A stretch of 34,072 nucleotides of DNA from Lachnospiraceae bacterium (GCA_022791755.1 JAAVZR010000029.1:1-34072), one strand, 5' to 3'; counted from the stretch's first letter, positions 1 to 8,596 are shown. The notes: generated from the sequence alone by a model not told the origin. Made by a program: numbers and translations.

Positions 1-13
1 ACATGTAACGGAG

Positions 14-46
14 AAAAGATGGTTATCGTTAGCCATCTTTTTTCTC
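14..46 (+). terminator. Rho-independent terminator of an upstream gene
   Basis: A stem AAAAGATGG / CCATCTTTT with a short loop is followed by a T-rich run (TTTTTTCTCTTTTTT). It probably ends a gene lying left of the window. The A-run before the stem means it could also act on the other strand. Confidence 0.7.
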
Positions 47-62
47 TTTTTTGACAAAAATC

Positions 63-108
63 TCAGAGGAGGGGCAGTGACATGCACACGTCACCATCCC
101 TCCTCTGA
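63..108. repeat. Strong hairpin with 11-bp stem
   Basis: The arms TCAGAGGAGGG (63-73) and CCCTCCTCTGA (98-108) are perfectly complementary, and an inner GTGAC/GTCAC pair (77-81, 90-94) extends the fold. It is followed by only TTTTG. It could be a second terminator or a stand-alone structured element. It lies between the first terminator and the promoter of the next gene. Confidence 0.6.
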
Positions 109-174
109 TTTTGTTGGACTATCTATTTCCCGACAGCCCCATTTGAAATGGCATGAAAATTGGATTTTGAGGGA

Positions 175-203
175 TTGTATAGAAAATAAGTCAGGTATAT
201 AAT
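175..203 (+). promoter_or_regulatory. Probable sigma-A promoter for the 283-816 gene
   Basis: TTGTAT (175-180), a 17-bp spacer and a perfect TATAAT (198-203) lie about 80 bp upstream of the ATG. The -35 box is weak (TTG only), so the call rests mainly on the -10 box and the spacing. The rest of 109-282 shows no other clear feature. Confidence 0.5.
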
Positions 204-282
204 TGAAATGTATATAGTTTGTGAACTTTAACCTATGCTAAGAATTTATCCTGAAAAGTACTTAAGTGAATTAGGAGGAAAT

Positions 283-816
283 ATGGATAACAATGCTTTT
301 GATGGAATGAATTTCGCAGATATACCTAAAATTGATCTTTCATATGCAACAGATATGGTATACAGTATTCAATCCCAAATTGAGGAAGATGGAAGAAGAA
401 CTCGACGAATGGCTGAGGAAGCTTATAATAACCGTCAAAAAATGCAAAAAGCTATTGAGCAAACAGCGGTAAACACTGGTGAAACTAATATTCAGTTGCA
501 AAAGGTCGTAGAAAACCAAAATGCATATATTGATATATTGAAGGAGCAGTTATCAATACATAAAAAACAACTTGAACTTGATGAGCAACAGTTGATGATT
601 CTCAGAAATATCTTTGCGTCTGAAGAAGATGGGGTAGCTGTCGAAAAAGAAATCATGAAACTTATTCAAGAACAAATAGATGCAAGTCATCCATTATGGG
701 AATATATAAAGGATAAGGGTGGAGATGTTGCAGTAGCAGGAGTTACAGCTGGAATACCAGTTATATATAGTGCAATAAAAGTGTATTTCCTATCGAAAGG
801 AATACAATTGCCTTAA
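283..816 (+). CDS. Hypothetical coiled-coil protein with C-terminal hydrophobic segment
   Basis: I do not recognise this 177-residue protein. The start is placed at 283 because AGGAGG (273-278) sits just upstream; an earlier ATG at 235 has no ribosome site. About the first 25 residues are low in structure. Residues roughly 30-120 are rich in Q, E, K and hydrophobics spaced like a coiled coil. The C-terminal 30 residues contain a Gly/Ala/Val-rich stretch (VAVAGVTAGIPVIYSAIKVY) that could be a membrane helix. No catalytic motif is visible. The gene is clearly more AT-rich than the genes after it, which suggests it was acquired from elsewhere. It has its own probable promoter, and a 71-bp gap separates it from the lipoprotein gene at 888. 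Confidence 0.75.
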   Translation: MDNNAFDGMNFADIPKIDLSYATDMVYSIQSQIEEDGRRTRRMAEEAYNNRQKMQKAIEQTAVNTGETNIQLQKVVENQNAYIDILKEQLSIHKKQLELDEQQLMILRNIFASEEDGVAVEKEIMKLIQEQIDASHPLWEYIKDKGGDVAVAGVTAGIPVIYSAIKVYFLSKGIQLP

Positions 817-887
817 GTAATATTTATATCAATATTTTGGAAGAGAACGATGAATTCCCGTTTGTGGGACAAAGGAGGAGGAGTTCG

Positions 888-2240
888 ATGAACGATTTAA
901 AAAAGTTGGGGAAACGGATGAAAGAGTATCCTGTTATTATTGTTGTAACATTGGCAGCCATTCTCTGTATGGGATGTGCAGGAAAAGAGAAAACCGATCA
1001 GAGTCCGCCTGTACTGGAAACCGATTATGAAACATCTCGTCAGACAGAAACGCAGACAAGATCCGATATGGAAGAGGGGTCACAGAAGGATCCGGGGATT
1101 GCAGAGGAAACGACAACAGGGGACGTATTCGATGAGCCGGAAGCATTCGGGCAAATACATCTTTCTTTGGAAAAAGCGGTTATTCTGCGTCTGGAGGATC
1201 GTCAGAGACAGATCAGCCAAACAGAAGGTTTCCTGTTTTTGACAGGGGCAGGAAAAATTATTCAGGTGGATCCGGCCTCGCTTGAAGTTTTGGCGGAGGG
1301 GACTGCTCCGGCGGAAGAAGATTTTTTCCGCTGGGAGGACTGGGCAGGAATTTATGTCTGCGACGGAGGTTATGTCGCAGCAGGAAACGAAGCACGATTT
1401 GCGGACGCGGAACTACTGTTTCTTTCAGAGACGTTCCAGATACAAAACCGAGTGAATTTTACGGAACTTTCAGGGGCAGAGCAGCCGATTCTTGATATGG
1501 CGATTTCAGAGGACGGAAAAAAAATTGCGTATTGCTGTGTGGGAACCGGCCTGTTCCTGTATGACTTTACGGAAGAAACAACGACGCCGCTGATCGCGTG
1601 GGGGCTTTTGACGAAGAAAGAGGAGATGCGGGAGGATGGCCTTCAGACGATTTTTAACTGTGATTTTTGGGAAGGGGATGAAAAGATTATTTTTACGGGT
1701 GAACGGCGTAAGGGAAGCGCGGAACAAGGGGCAGACAATACCTATTCCACATGCGGAACGATTGGTACGGATGGTAAGGGGCTGGTACTGACAGACGAAA
1801 GCCCCTATGAATGGGGAGATTTCCAGGCGTTCCGGGATTTTGCAATCATAAAGGAAGGCGACAAGGAAGAGGACACAGAAGGTATGGTTTTTCGATATGA
1901 CGAGACAGACGGGCTTTCGGCATTCCCCAGGGAGAAGGGGGATACAAGCCGGACGATTTCGATTTCGGATCAGGGCGGCATGTATTTGACGGCAAACAAT
2001 TCGGAAACAGAAGATAAAACCCTGCTGCGGCTGTATCGTTCTATGGACGGCCGTCTGGTGCAGGAAATCACATTCTCCCTGGATGAATGGGCTGGTTTCC
2101 TGAAAGTTGAAAAAGAAAATCTTTCTTTGGCGGGAAATTATGTATTGGAAGAGGCAGGGCGCCTCGTTTTCCTGCTGAGGGACATGGGGGAAGAAGGCGC
2201 TAAAACCTATTTAGCGAGTTTTCAATGGCCAATCCCATAA
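888..2240 (+). CDS. Lipoprotein, propeller-like, without solute-binding domain
   Basis: This is a 450-residue predicted lipoprotein. The start at 888 follows AAAGGAGG (871-878); an upstream in-frame ATG at 837 has no such site. Residues 1-30 form a signal peptide with a hydrophobic core and Cys30 in a CMGC context; the -3 position is an unusual Cys instead of Leu/Val. After a Thr/Glu-rich linker (about 35-85), the mature part contains repeating short beta-type segments such as ILDMAISEDGKKIAYCC and KIIFTGERR, as in TolB/WD-like propellers. It resembles the N-terminal half of the next two lipoproteins but ends where their solute-binding domain would begin. Function is unknown; a cell-surface sensing or binding role is inferred. 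It could share a transcript with the gene at 2321 (80-bp gap). Confidence 0.85.
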   Translation: MNDLKKLGKRMKEYPVIIVVTLAAILCMGCAGKEKTDQSPPVLETDYETSRQTETQTRSDMEEGSQKDPGIAEETTTGDVFDEPEAFGQIHLSLEKAVILRLEDRQRQISQTEGFLFLTGAGKIIQVDPASLEVLAEGTAPAEEDFFRWEDWAGIYVCDGGYVAAGNEARFADAELLFLSETFQIQNRVNFTELSGAEQPILDMAISEDGKKIAYCCVGTGLFLYDFTEETTTPLIAWGLLTKKEEMREDGLQTIFNCDFWEGDEKIIFTGERRKGSAEQGADNTYSTCGTIGTDGKGLVLTDESPYEWGDFQAFRDFAIIKEGDKEEDTEGMVFRYDETDGLSAFPREKGDTSRTISISDQGGMYLTANNSETEDKTLLRLYRSMDGRLVQEITFSLDEWAGFLKVEKENLSLAGNYVLEEAGRLVFLLRDMGEEGAKTYLASFQWPIP

Positions 2241-2320
2241 AATACATGCGGTTTTATGTGCGAAAGAATATCAGAAAGGAGCCGTGTGCCAATTTGGCTG
2301 GCAAATGAAGGAGATAACAC

Positions 2321-4552
2321 ATGAAAAAGGGGTTAATCTGTCTGCTTTTTCTTTTTTATATTTCGTCGGCGCTCTTGTCTGCCGGATGCGGCTATGGAAG
2401 GGAATCTGAAAGTAATCTGCCGCAAAATCAGGCGTGGACTGCTTCCGCAACACAATGGAAAAGAGAAGGAATCTCTTCTGTCGTTCTCTTTGAAGGAAAT
2501 GTGGCGCTTTACCCGGTTTTGTCAGAGGAACCAGGCACAGGCGGCTGGGCTCTCAGTATTGTTTCAGAGGTCCTGGGCAATGATAAAAAGGATATATTAT
2601 ATCAGGAAAACAATCAGGAGAGGCAAAAATTGCCTATGTTTATGACCGCAGCAGGCGACGGGAAAATCGTCTTGCTGAACTATATTTCTGGCGGGGAAGG
2701 AGAGGAAGCCGCCTATGAGCTTTTCGTTTTTGACCGGGAAAACGGCGCTGTTTGTTTTGACATCACACAGCCCCTCCAAAATATAGATCAGATGGAAAAT
2801 GGGAAAACGGCGGTTCATTTGGCGGCGCTGGAGGCAGACAATGCCGGAAATATTTATCTGGCGGTAAACGGGACGGAGGCCGCGTTGCTCACATTTGATA
2901 TCCATGGAGCGTTTCTGAGTAAAACGGAAACAGAAGGAAAGATCCTTGCGCTTTGCACCCTGGAAAACGGGTCCTGTTTTTTTGTCTGTTCCGAACGAAG
3001 CGTGGAAGGGGAAGCGATATATCTCCAGGAAATAGATCCGGAAACGGGCAGACCGGGAAAACGCTATGACAATTTCCCGGATCAGACGCCCGGTTTCCTG
3101 ATTAGCGGTTGGGGTGCAAATCAAATCCTCGTATCATCAGGGGATACATTTTATCGGTATGATACGGAGAACGAGACGTGCCGCGAAGAGGGCAGCTGGC
3201 TTCGTGTGGGCATAGACGCAGGCGCCATCCGTGAGCTGGCCGTACTGCCGGATGGCCGGATTGTTGCATGGGTGAAGGGTGGTCAGGAAGAGGAGAGAGA
3301 CGAACTGGTATTTTTAACGCCGGCCCAACCGGAGAAAAATGTTTCTTTGCCTTCGGATGGAGGGGCAGAAAACGCAGCTTTGCCGGAAATGATCGATACC
3401 ACAACGTTGATCTATGCTACACAAAAGCTGAATAACGAAATGCGTTCCTGGATCGTGGAGTTTAATAAAAGCCATCCGGATATAAAGATAGAAGTAAGAG
3501 AGTATGGCCAAATGGACTATGAGACGGGGATTATGCAGCTAAATGCAGATCTTGTTTCTGGTCATCCGCCAGATCTGATTGCTCTGGATGGGCTGGACGT
3601 AAACGCTTATATCGCAAAGGGAATTTTGGAAGATTTGTATCCGCTATTGGACAAAGATGCGCATCTGTCCCGGGACAGCTTTACACCGGGCCTTCTGTCA
3701 CTTTATGAGCAGGAGGGGAAGCTGTATGGGATCGCGGCGGGAATATCCATGGAGACATTGATGGGAAGAAAGGTGCAGATGGGTGAGAGGGAGGACTGGA
3801 CGCCTGAAAAAATGCAGGAATATCTTCTCGAACTGCCGGAAAATGAAGAATTGATCGAAAATCTGTCACCGATAGGCCTCATGCGTATTTTTCTTGAAAT
3901 GGAGATGGATTCTTTTGTAAATTGGCAGGATGGCGTCTGCTCTTTTGATGGGGAGAAGTTTATGCAGCTTTTGGAATTGGCGAACGAGATCCGGTGGAGA
4001 GAAACGCAAGAAAGCACGGAGGAGAAGATTGCTTCCGGAAGTTTGCTGCTGTATCGGGCGTATTTGTATGATTCCAGCGATTACTTTGCCGCTGTGGCTC
4101 TTTTTGGCAACGAAGAGACCGTGTGTATCGGATATCCTTCGCCGGACGGAGGACACGCTGTTTTAAATGCCTTTCTTCCTGTGGGGATCACCAGTACATG
4201 TGAAAATAAAGAAGCGGCATGGGAATTCGCAGCTTCTTTATTAAGCGATGAATTTCAAAATACCTGTCTACCGCCGGGACTGTTTACGGCGAACCGGGAT
4301 ATGCTGCAGAAAGAGTTTGACGAATACTTTTCCGGAATTCGTGAAATAGCCGGCGTCGTAGTGACAAAAACGCAGCTGGAGGAAATTTACGAGGTAATCC
4401 GTACAGGCGTGAACGGACAGGGATTTGACAGAACAATTTGGAATATCATTGAAGAAGAAGTAACGCCGTATTTTAACGGGGAGAGAGAGGCAGAGGATGT
4501 GGTAAACATGATCCAGCGCCGCGTAAGCTTATATCTCAGCGAACAGGAATAG
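2321..4552 (+). CDS. Lipoprotein: propeller-like region fused to extracellular solute-binding domain
   Basis: 743 residues, with GAAGGAGA about 10 nt before the ATG. The signal peptide ends at Cys23 (LLSAGC). Residues about 40-340 form a propeller-like region with repeats such as DNAGNIYLAV and PDGRIVAWV. Residues about 361-743 resemble family 1 extracellular solute-binding proteins: the segment RSWIVEFNKSHPDIKIEVRE, then PPDLIALDG, a GKLYGIA motif, and a C-terminal VVNMIQRRVSLYL helix typical of the family. No MalF/MalG-type permease or ATPase is near, so classical import is doubtful; ligand sensing or delivery to a remote transporter is possible. It is a paralogue of the gene at 4771, sharing the CIGYPSPDG motif and closely similar C-termini. 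Confidence 0.88.
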   Translation: MKKGLICLLFLFYISSALLSAGCGYGRESESNLPQNQAWTASATQWKREGISSVVLFEGNVALYPVLSEEPGTGGWALSIVSEVLGNDKKDILYQENNQERQKLPMFMTAAGDGKIVLLNYISGGEGEEAAYELFVFDRENGAVCFDITQPLQNIDQMENGKTAVHLAALEADNAGNIYLAVNGTEAALLTFDIHGAFLSKTETEGKILALCTLENGSCFFVCSERSVEGEAIYLQEIDPETGRPGKRYDNFPDQTPGFLISGWGANQILVSSGDTFYRYDTENETCREEGSWLRVGIDAGAIRELAVLPDGRIVAWVKGGQEEERDELVFLTPAQPEKNVSLPSDGGAENAALPEMIDTTTLIYATQKLNNEMRSWIVEFNKSHPDIKIEVREYGQMDYETGIMQLNADLVSGHPPDLIALDGLDVNAYIAKGILEDLYPLLDKDAHLSRDSFTPGLLSLYEQEGKLYGIAAGISMETLMGRKVQMGEREDWTPEKMQEYLLELPENEELIENLSPIGLMRIFLEMEMDSFVNWQDGVCSFDGEKFMQLLELANEIRWRETQESTEEKIASGSLLLYRAYLYDSSDYFAAVALFGNEETVCIGYPSPDGGHAVLNAFLPVGITSTCENKEAAWEFAASLLSDEFQNTCLPPGLFTANRDMLQKEFDEYFSGIREIAGVVVTKTQLEEIYEVIRTGVNGQGFDRTIWNIIEEEVTPYFNGEREAEDVVNMIQRRVSLYLSEQE

Positions 4553-4671
4553 CGTAAGAATACAGTCTCCGTCCCTCCCGGAGCGGTCTTGCAGAAGCAC
4601 GTTCCCCGAAGAATAAAAGAATGATTTGAACCAAAAGATACAACTCAGAAACATAATGTTAAAGCAAACGT

Positions 4672-4702
4672 AAGACATACTCTATCCGAAATTTGATATA
4701 AT
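4672..4702 (+). promoter_or_regulatory. Possible promoter for the third lipoprotein
   Basis: A perfect TATAAT (4697-4702) lies 68 bp before the ATG at 4771. The best -35 candidate is AAGACA (4672-4677), with a long 19-bp spacer, so the promoter may need help or depend mainly on its -10 region. The 218-bp gap between the two paralogous lipoproteins is otherwise empty apart from a weak CTCCG/CGGAG hairpin at 4567-4583. Confidence 0.45.
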
Positions 4703-4770
4703 AAATAAAAATCCCGTATCCTGTCATACGGCATGGGGATTCTCAAATGTACGGAGGAGGAAAAGCAAAA

Positions 4771-7038
4771 ATGAAGCGTGTGCAAAAAGGGCTGGCGGTC
4801 TGGCTGTGCCTGTGTCTGGCTCTGTCTTTCACAGGGTGTGGAAAAGAAATGAAGGAGACAGAAAGCCAAAATCCAGACGTGTCACAGAGCCTGGCCGATA
4901 CGCAAGAGGAACATACCACGGAGGGCAGTCCGACGGAACCGGAAAAAGATGAATTTATGTATGTGCCGTCATTTCAGACGGTGGAGGGGTTCGATTTTTT
5001 GGGACCGGACGCCTCCCTGTGCGGGAATGTGCTCTATACGGAGCGCCGGGTTCGCCAGCCTGAGGGGGACGGCTTCCGGTACGAGCTCTGGTCGCTGGAT
5101 CTTAACACACTGGAGACCGAACAGCTGACGCGCAGTCTGGGAGAAGAGGAATATATCGAGAAGCTGGTAAAGCTGTCGGATCAGACCTTGGTCCTTCTGA
5201 CCAGGAACGCAGGAGAGCTGTCGGAGGGCGACAGGCAGTTTTTCTTTGTCTTTTGTGATGAGAGGGGAGAGGAAATCCGGCGGCAGGATATCACGATGGC
5301 GCTGAGCGGGGACGGCAAACGGGCAACCGGCGAACTCTATGCGGAGGATATGGAGGCGGACAGTCAGGACAACATCTATGTTATGCTGGGAGGTATGGAC
5401 ACAGCCATCCTGGGATTTGATTCCCGGGGGCAGCTGCTCTTTACCGAGGAAGAGTCCGGCCTCGGCAGCGGACTCTATCGGAACGAAAGCGGTCAGGTAT
5501 TTTGCATCGGAGATAAGCGGGGCGCCGGAGGGAACAGCTGTGTTCTGCGCAGACTGGACGCAGCCTCGGGCGGTCTTGACGGAATCTGGGAAGGTCTGCC
5601 GGACCAGGTAGATAAAGCCTGCTTTGCGGGAGACGACACGCTGCTTCTTTCTTCCGGCAATACGCTGTACCGCTATGATATGACGGCCCAGTCTCGTGAA
5701 GAGGTGCTGAACTGGATCAATATGGATATTACGGCGGGTGATATCCAGCTGCTTTCCATGCTGCCGGACGGCCGTATTCTGGTGCTGGACAGGCAGTACG
5801 ATGACGGGGGCGACCGGCTGGAGGCGGCATACCTGACCTGGACGCCGGTATCCGAGGTGACGCAGAAGACCATGATAACCCTGGGCGGACTGAGCATAAA
5901 CTATTATATTTCGGAGCAGGTGATTGCCTTTAATAAGCGCAGTGATTCCTGCCGCATCCTTTTGAAGGAATACGGGAAAGATGAGGCCGGCCGGCTTAAG
6001 CTACAGGCGGATCTCCTGGCAGGAAAAGGGCCGGATATTCTGGATCTGGCAGCAGTCAATGGGGATGCCATGATCGCCAGAGGCTTTCTGACCGATCTCT
6101 ATCCGCTGATGGAAGGATGCCCCGATACGAAAAAGGAGGATTTCCTGGAAAATATTCTCTCCATATATGAGCGGGACGGGGCGCTGTATGGGATCGTTCC
6201 CGGCTTCCATATCCTGAGTCTGATGGGAAAGGTATCTGTGGTCGGAGAGGAGAGCGGCTGGAGCGTGGCGGATGTGCAGACGCTTATGCAGGAGAGGCCG
6301 GAAGCACATCTGTTCTATGCGTCCAGTCTCCAGGAGGCTTTTCAGAAGACGTTGATGCTGAATATGGGGGAGTTTGTGGACTGGAGCAGCGGAACCTGTT
6401 CCTTTGACAGCGCCGGGTTCGAGAGTATGCTGGAATTTGGCAGTATGCTGTCGGCAGAAGAGCAGGTGCGCAGGGAAGATGATTTTATGGAGAGACTGGC
6501 ACGGGACGAGGTGCTCCTATTGGAGCTCAGGCTCTATGATACTGAGCGGTATCAGCTGCACTGCGCCTTTTATGAGTATGAGCCTGTGAACTGTATCGGT
6601 TATCCCTCGCCGGACGGGAGAGGGACGGTTCTGGAGCCCTGGCTTTCTCTGGGGATTCTGGAGTCATGTTCGGATAAGGAGGAGGCTTGGGAATTTATCA
6701 GCTGGCTGCTGGCCGACGAGTTTCAGCTTTCCGGTTCCGGTTTTCTGCCGGTGCGGGAAAGCTCGCTGAAGAAGCAGTTTGACGCAGCGATGGCCAGAGA
6801 GGAAAGCAGATACTCCTATAACAACATGGGCTTTGATATTCCGCCGGCCACTGAGGAGGATGTTCGGGTGATGCGGCAGATGATTGATACGGGCCGGGGC
6901 GTTTCGCCGGCGGACAGGATGATCCTGCAAATCATTGATGAGGAAGCGGCGGCTTATTTCGCCGGACAGAAGCCGGCGGCGGAGGTGGCGAAGATCATTC
7001 AGAGCCGGGTGCAGCTTTATATGGACGAAAATCGTTGA
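4771..7038 (+). CDS. Lipoprotein: propeller-like region fused to extracellular solute-binding domain (paralogue)
   Basis: 755 residues. The start at 4771 uses GGAGGAGG (4753-4760); the ATG at 4747 precedes that site and is unlikely. The signal peptide ends at Cys23 (LSFTGC). The domain order matches the gene at 2321: an acidic linker, a propeller-like region to about residue 350, then a solute-binding-type domain from about 367 to the end (EQVIAFNKRS, KGPDILDLAA, GALYGIVPG, and the C-terminal AKIIQSRVQLYM). The CIGYPSPDG motif is also shared. The gene is visibly richer in G+C than its paralogue, so this is an old duplication or one copy came from elsewhere. As with its paralogue, no transporter partner is encoded nearby. 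A surface sensor or scavenging role is inference. Confidence 0.88.
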   Translation: MKRVQKGLAVWLCLCLALSFTGCGKEMKETESQNPDVSQSLADTQEEHTTEGSPTEPEKDEFMYVPSFQTVEGFDFLGPDASLCGNVLYTERRVRQPEGDGFRYELWSLDLNTLETEQLTRSLGEEEYIEKLVKLSDQTLVLLTRNAGELSEGDRQFFFVFCDERGEEIRRQDITMALSGDGKRATGELYAEDMEADSQDNIYVMLGGMDTAILGFDSRGQLLFTEEESGLGSGLYRNESGQVFCIGDKRGAGGNSCVLRRLDAASGGLDGIWEGLPDQVDKACFAGDDTLLLSSGNTLYRYDMTAQSREEVLNWINMDITAGDIQLLSMLPDGRILVLDRQYDDGGDRLEAAYLTWTPVSEVTQKTMITLGGLSINYYISEQVIAFNKRSDSCRILLKEYGKDEAGRLKLQADLLAGKGPDILDLAAVNGDAMIARGFLTDLYPLMEGCPDTKKEDFLENILSIYERDGALYGIVPGFHILSLMGKVSVVGEESGWSVADVQTLMQERPEAHLFYASSLQEAFQKTLMLNMGEFVDWSSGTCSFDSAGFESMLEFGSMLSAEEQVRREDDFMERLARDEVLLLELRLYDTERYQLHCAFYEYEPVNCIGYPSPDGRGTVLEPWLSLGILESCSDKEEAWEFISWLLADEFQLSGSGFLPVRESSLKKQFDAAMAREESRYSYNNMGFDIPPATEEDVRVMRQMIDTGRGVSPADRMILQIIDEEAAAYFAGQKPAAEVAKIIQSRVQLYMDENR

Positions 7039-7067
7039 ATATGAAAGAATTTCGGAGGTGACATAGT

Positions 7068-7481
7068 ATGTGGCTGCTGTTTGCTCTATTGTCTGCGATC
7101 TTCGCCGCATTTACATCCATATTGGCTAAAATCGGTATCGAGGGCGTGAATTCAAACCTGGCCACGGCCATACGCACAGTAGTGGTGGTTATCATGTCAT
7201 GGGGAATGGTCTTTCTGACCAATACGCAGAACGGGATAGCGGAGATCAGTAAAAAGAGCTGGATTTTCCTGATCCTTTCCGGGCTGGCCACCGGCGCGTC
7301 ATGGCTGTGCTACTATCGGGCCTTGCAGATAGGAGAAGCATCTAAGGTCGTGCCGGTGGATAAGCTGAGCGTTGTGATTACCCTTATACTGGCTTTCCTG
7401 CTCCTTCACGAGGAGTTTACAGTGAGATCACTGATCGGCTGCATCCTGATTGGCGCAGGGACTCTGGTTATGGTTCTCTGA
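7068..7481 (+). CDS. EamA-type (DMT superfamily) half-size membrane protein
   Basis: 137 residues and almost entirely hydrophobic. About five membrane helices are visible (residues ~2-20, 30-50, 66-84, 95-112, 118-136), separated by short loops, and the KVVPVDKLSVVITLILAFLLLHE-type stretch is typical of EamA domains. Full-length EamA transporters have two such domains in about 300 residues; single-domain members of about 140 residues are common and act as dimers. It lies 29 bp after the lipoprotein and has its own GGAGGTGA ribosome site, so cotranscription is possible. The substrate cannot be read from the sequence. Its stop is 17 bp from the convergent flavodoxin gene, and no clear terminator lies between them. 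Confidence 0.88.
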   Translation: MWLLFALLSAIFAAFTSILAKIGIEGVNSNLATAIRTVVVVIMSWGMVFLTNTQNGIAEISKKSWIFLILSGLATGASWLCYYRALQIGEASKVVPVDKLSVVITLILAFLLLHEEFTVRSLIGCILIGAGTLVMVL

Positions 7482-7498
7482 CCGGTTTGAAGCCAAAG

Positions 7499-8020
7499 CT
7501 ATTTTGACAATACGCTCAGGATCGGTTTGATATATTTTTTGTCCGAAATATCGTAGGACGAAGAGATGATCTGGATCATTTCCTCATCGTCTCTGGTCTT
7601 ATTCTTCTTCGCCTGAAGCGTCTTCACAAAAAACTTCATCATGAGCCTGGACAGGACGGACATTTTTTCATAATTCAGTCCGCCCGGACAGTAAAAGAGT
7701 TGTATTTTTTGTAATTCCGTCTCCTGGAAGTTGCTTTTGAGGGCCGGTTCGATCTCCGGCCGGTCAGCTGGATTGGCGCCCACGCAAAAGACAATCAGCT
7801 GTTTGCCGTTCCATTTGTCCATATTGCCTTTAAACCAGCTCAGCCCGCTGATACGGCCTGCATAGGCCCCACCTCCGAAGACGATGGCTTCATAGGCATC
7901 CAGGTTTTTCTTTCTGGCCTTTGATAATTCGACACATTCGGCTCCTGCGGCTTCTGCAATCCATCGGGCATAGCGTTTTGTAAAGCCGGTCTTTGAACGA
8001 TAAATTACGATTGTTTTCAT
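7499..8020 (-). CDS. Flavodoxin-domain protein
   Basis: 173 residues from the ATG at 8020, which is preceded by AGGGAGG; a longer reading to 8053 would run into the upstream gene. The N-terminus MKTIVIYRSKTGFTKRYA (residues 1-18) is a flavodoxin FMN-phosphate loop. A second FMN-facing loop is VFGGGAYAGRI (about 47-57), and a VFCVGANP strand follows. It best fits the HemG-like flavodoxin group (Flavodoxin_5). Members reduce partner proteins or, in some bacteria, protoporphyrinogen; the real partner here is not visible. It starts 10 nt after the stop of the MarR gene, so the two form an operon and MarR probably controls it. Confidence 0.87.
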   Translation of the reverse strand: MKTIVIYRSKTGFTKRYARWIAEAAGAECVELSKARKKNLDAYEAIVFGGGAYAGRISGLSWFKGNMDKWNGKQLIVFCVGANPADRPEIEPALKSNFQETELQKIQLFYCPGGLNYEKMSVLSRLMMKFFVKTLQAKKNKTRDDEEMIQIISSSYDISDKKYIKPILSVLSK

Positions 8021-8030
8021 GGAAACCTCC

Positions 8031-8534
8031 CTATTCAGACTTTTCTGCCGCATCCCTGACAGCTTTTGCTTCCAGGTTTTCTATCCCTGCGTACAGCTTT
8101 GACAGGAGAGTATATAATGTTTCGATTTCCTCCACGGTATATACCTCAAAAAGATACCGCAATTCATCCTGATATTGAGAAAATTCATTTTGAAAATAGC
8201 TGTCCGCCTTTTTCGTCGGACAGATACACAGCGCCCTGCTGTCCTGCGGACTCTGCCGAATGAGGACAAAGCCTTTTGTCGCCAGAACGGAGGCTATTTT
8301 TTTTATATTTTGCCGTGAGCAGCCCAGAATGTTTCCTAATTGAGTAAAGGTTAAGGGGGCGTCCGATTGTCTGGCGACAGACAACAGCATAAACTGCTTT
8401 AGTGACAGCTCCGGAATATGATTATCAAAAAGTGTCTGGAGCCTGTTTCCGGCGATAAATAAGGTGCTGAAAATGGCTTTTCTCTGTTTTTCCGTGGTGT
8501 CTGAAAATCTTGTAATCAAATCCGCTACATTCAT
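8031..8534 (-). CDS. MarR-family transcriptional regulator
   Basis: 167 residues. Translation probably begins at the ATG at 8534, with GGGAG just upstream; an ATG four codons earlier has no site. Residues about 62-81 (TFTQLGNILGCSRQNIKKIA) form the helix-turn-helix and SPQDSRALC (about 95-102) the wing, as in MarR proteins. The terminal helices (about 5-40 and 115-150) would form the dimer interface. MarR proteins usually repress their own operon and respond to small ligands or oxidants. The single Cys72 in the recognition region and the downstream flavodoxin make a redox signal possible, but this is speculation. A perfect inverted repeat overlaps its transcription start. Confidence 0.92.
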   Translation of the reverse strand: MNVADLITRFSDTTEKQRKAIFSTLFIAGNRLQTLFDNHIPELSLKQFMLLSVARQSDAPLTFTQLGNILGCSRQNIKKIASVLATKGFVLIRQSPQDSRALCICPTKKADSYFQNEFSQYQDELRYLFEVYTVEEIETLYTLLSKLYAGIENLEAKAVRDAAEKSE

Positions 8535-8547
8535 AAGCTCTCCCATG

Positions 8548-8561
8548 CGTAACTTGTTACG
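8548..8561. promoter_or_regulatory. Probable MarR operator (inverted repeat)
   Basis: CGTAAC-TT-GTTACG is a 14-bp inverted repeat with perfect 6-bp arms, seven bp downstream of the -10 box of the marR promoter. Binding here would block the transcription start, the usual arrangement for MarR autorepression. Confidence 0.7.
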
Positions 8562-8567
8562 TGTTGA

Positions 8568-8596
8568 ATTATAACAACAAATTATCTGTATGTCAA
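8568..8596 (-). promoter_or_regulatory. Consensus promoter of the MarR-flavodoxin operon
   Basis: On the minus strand, a perfect TTGACA (8596-8591), a 17-bp spacer and a perfect TATAAT (8573-8568). Both boxes match the consensus exactly, so the basal activity should be high and tight control is expected from the operator at 8548-8561. The leader before the ATG at 8534 is about 27 nt. Confidence 0.85.

Noticed and set aside
2236..2258. CATAAAA/TTTTATG hairpin after the first lipoprotein gene
   Set aside because: AT-rich 7-bp stem with no T-run; too weak to support a terminator call.
4567..4583. CTCCG/CGGAG hairpin after the first solute-binding lipoprotein
   Set aside because: The stem is only 5 bp with no T-run, so it is not a credible terminator.
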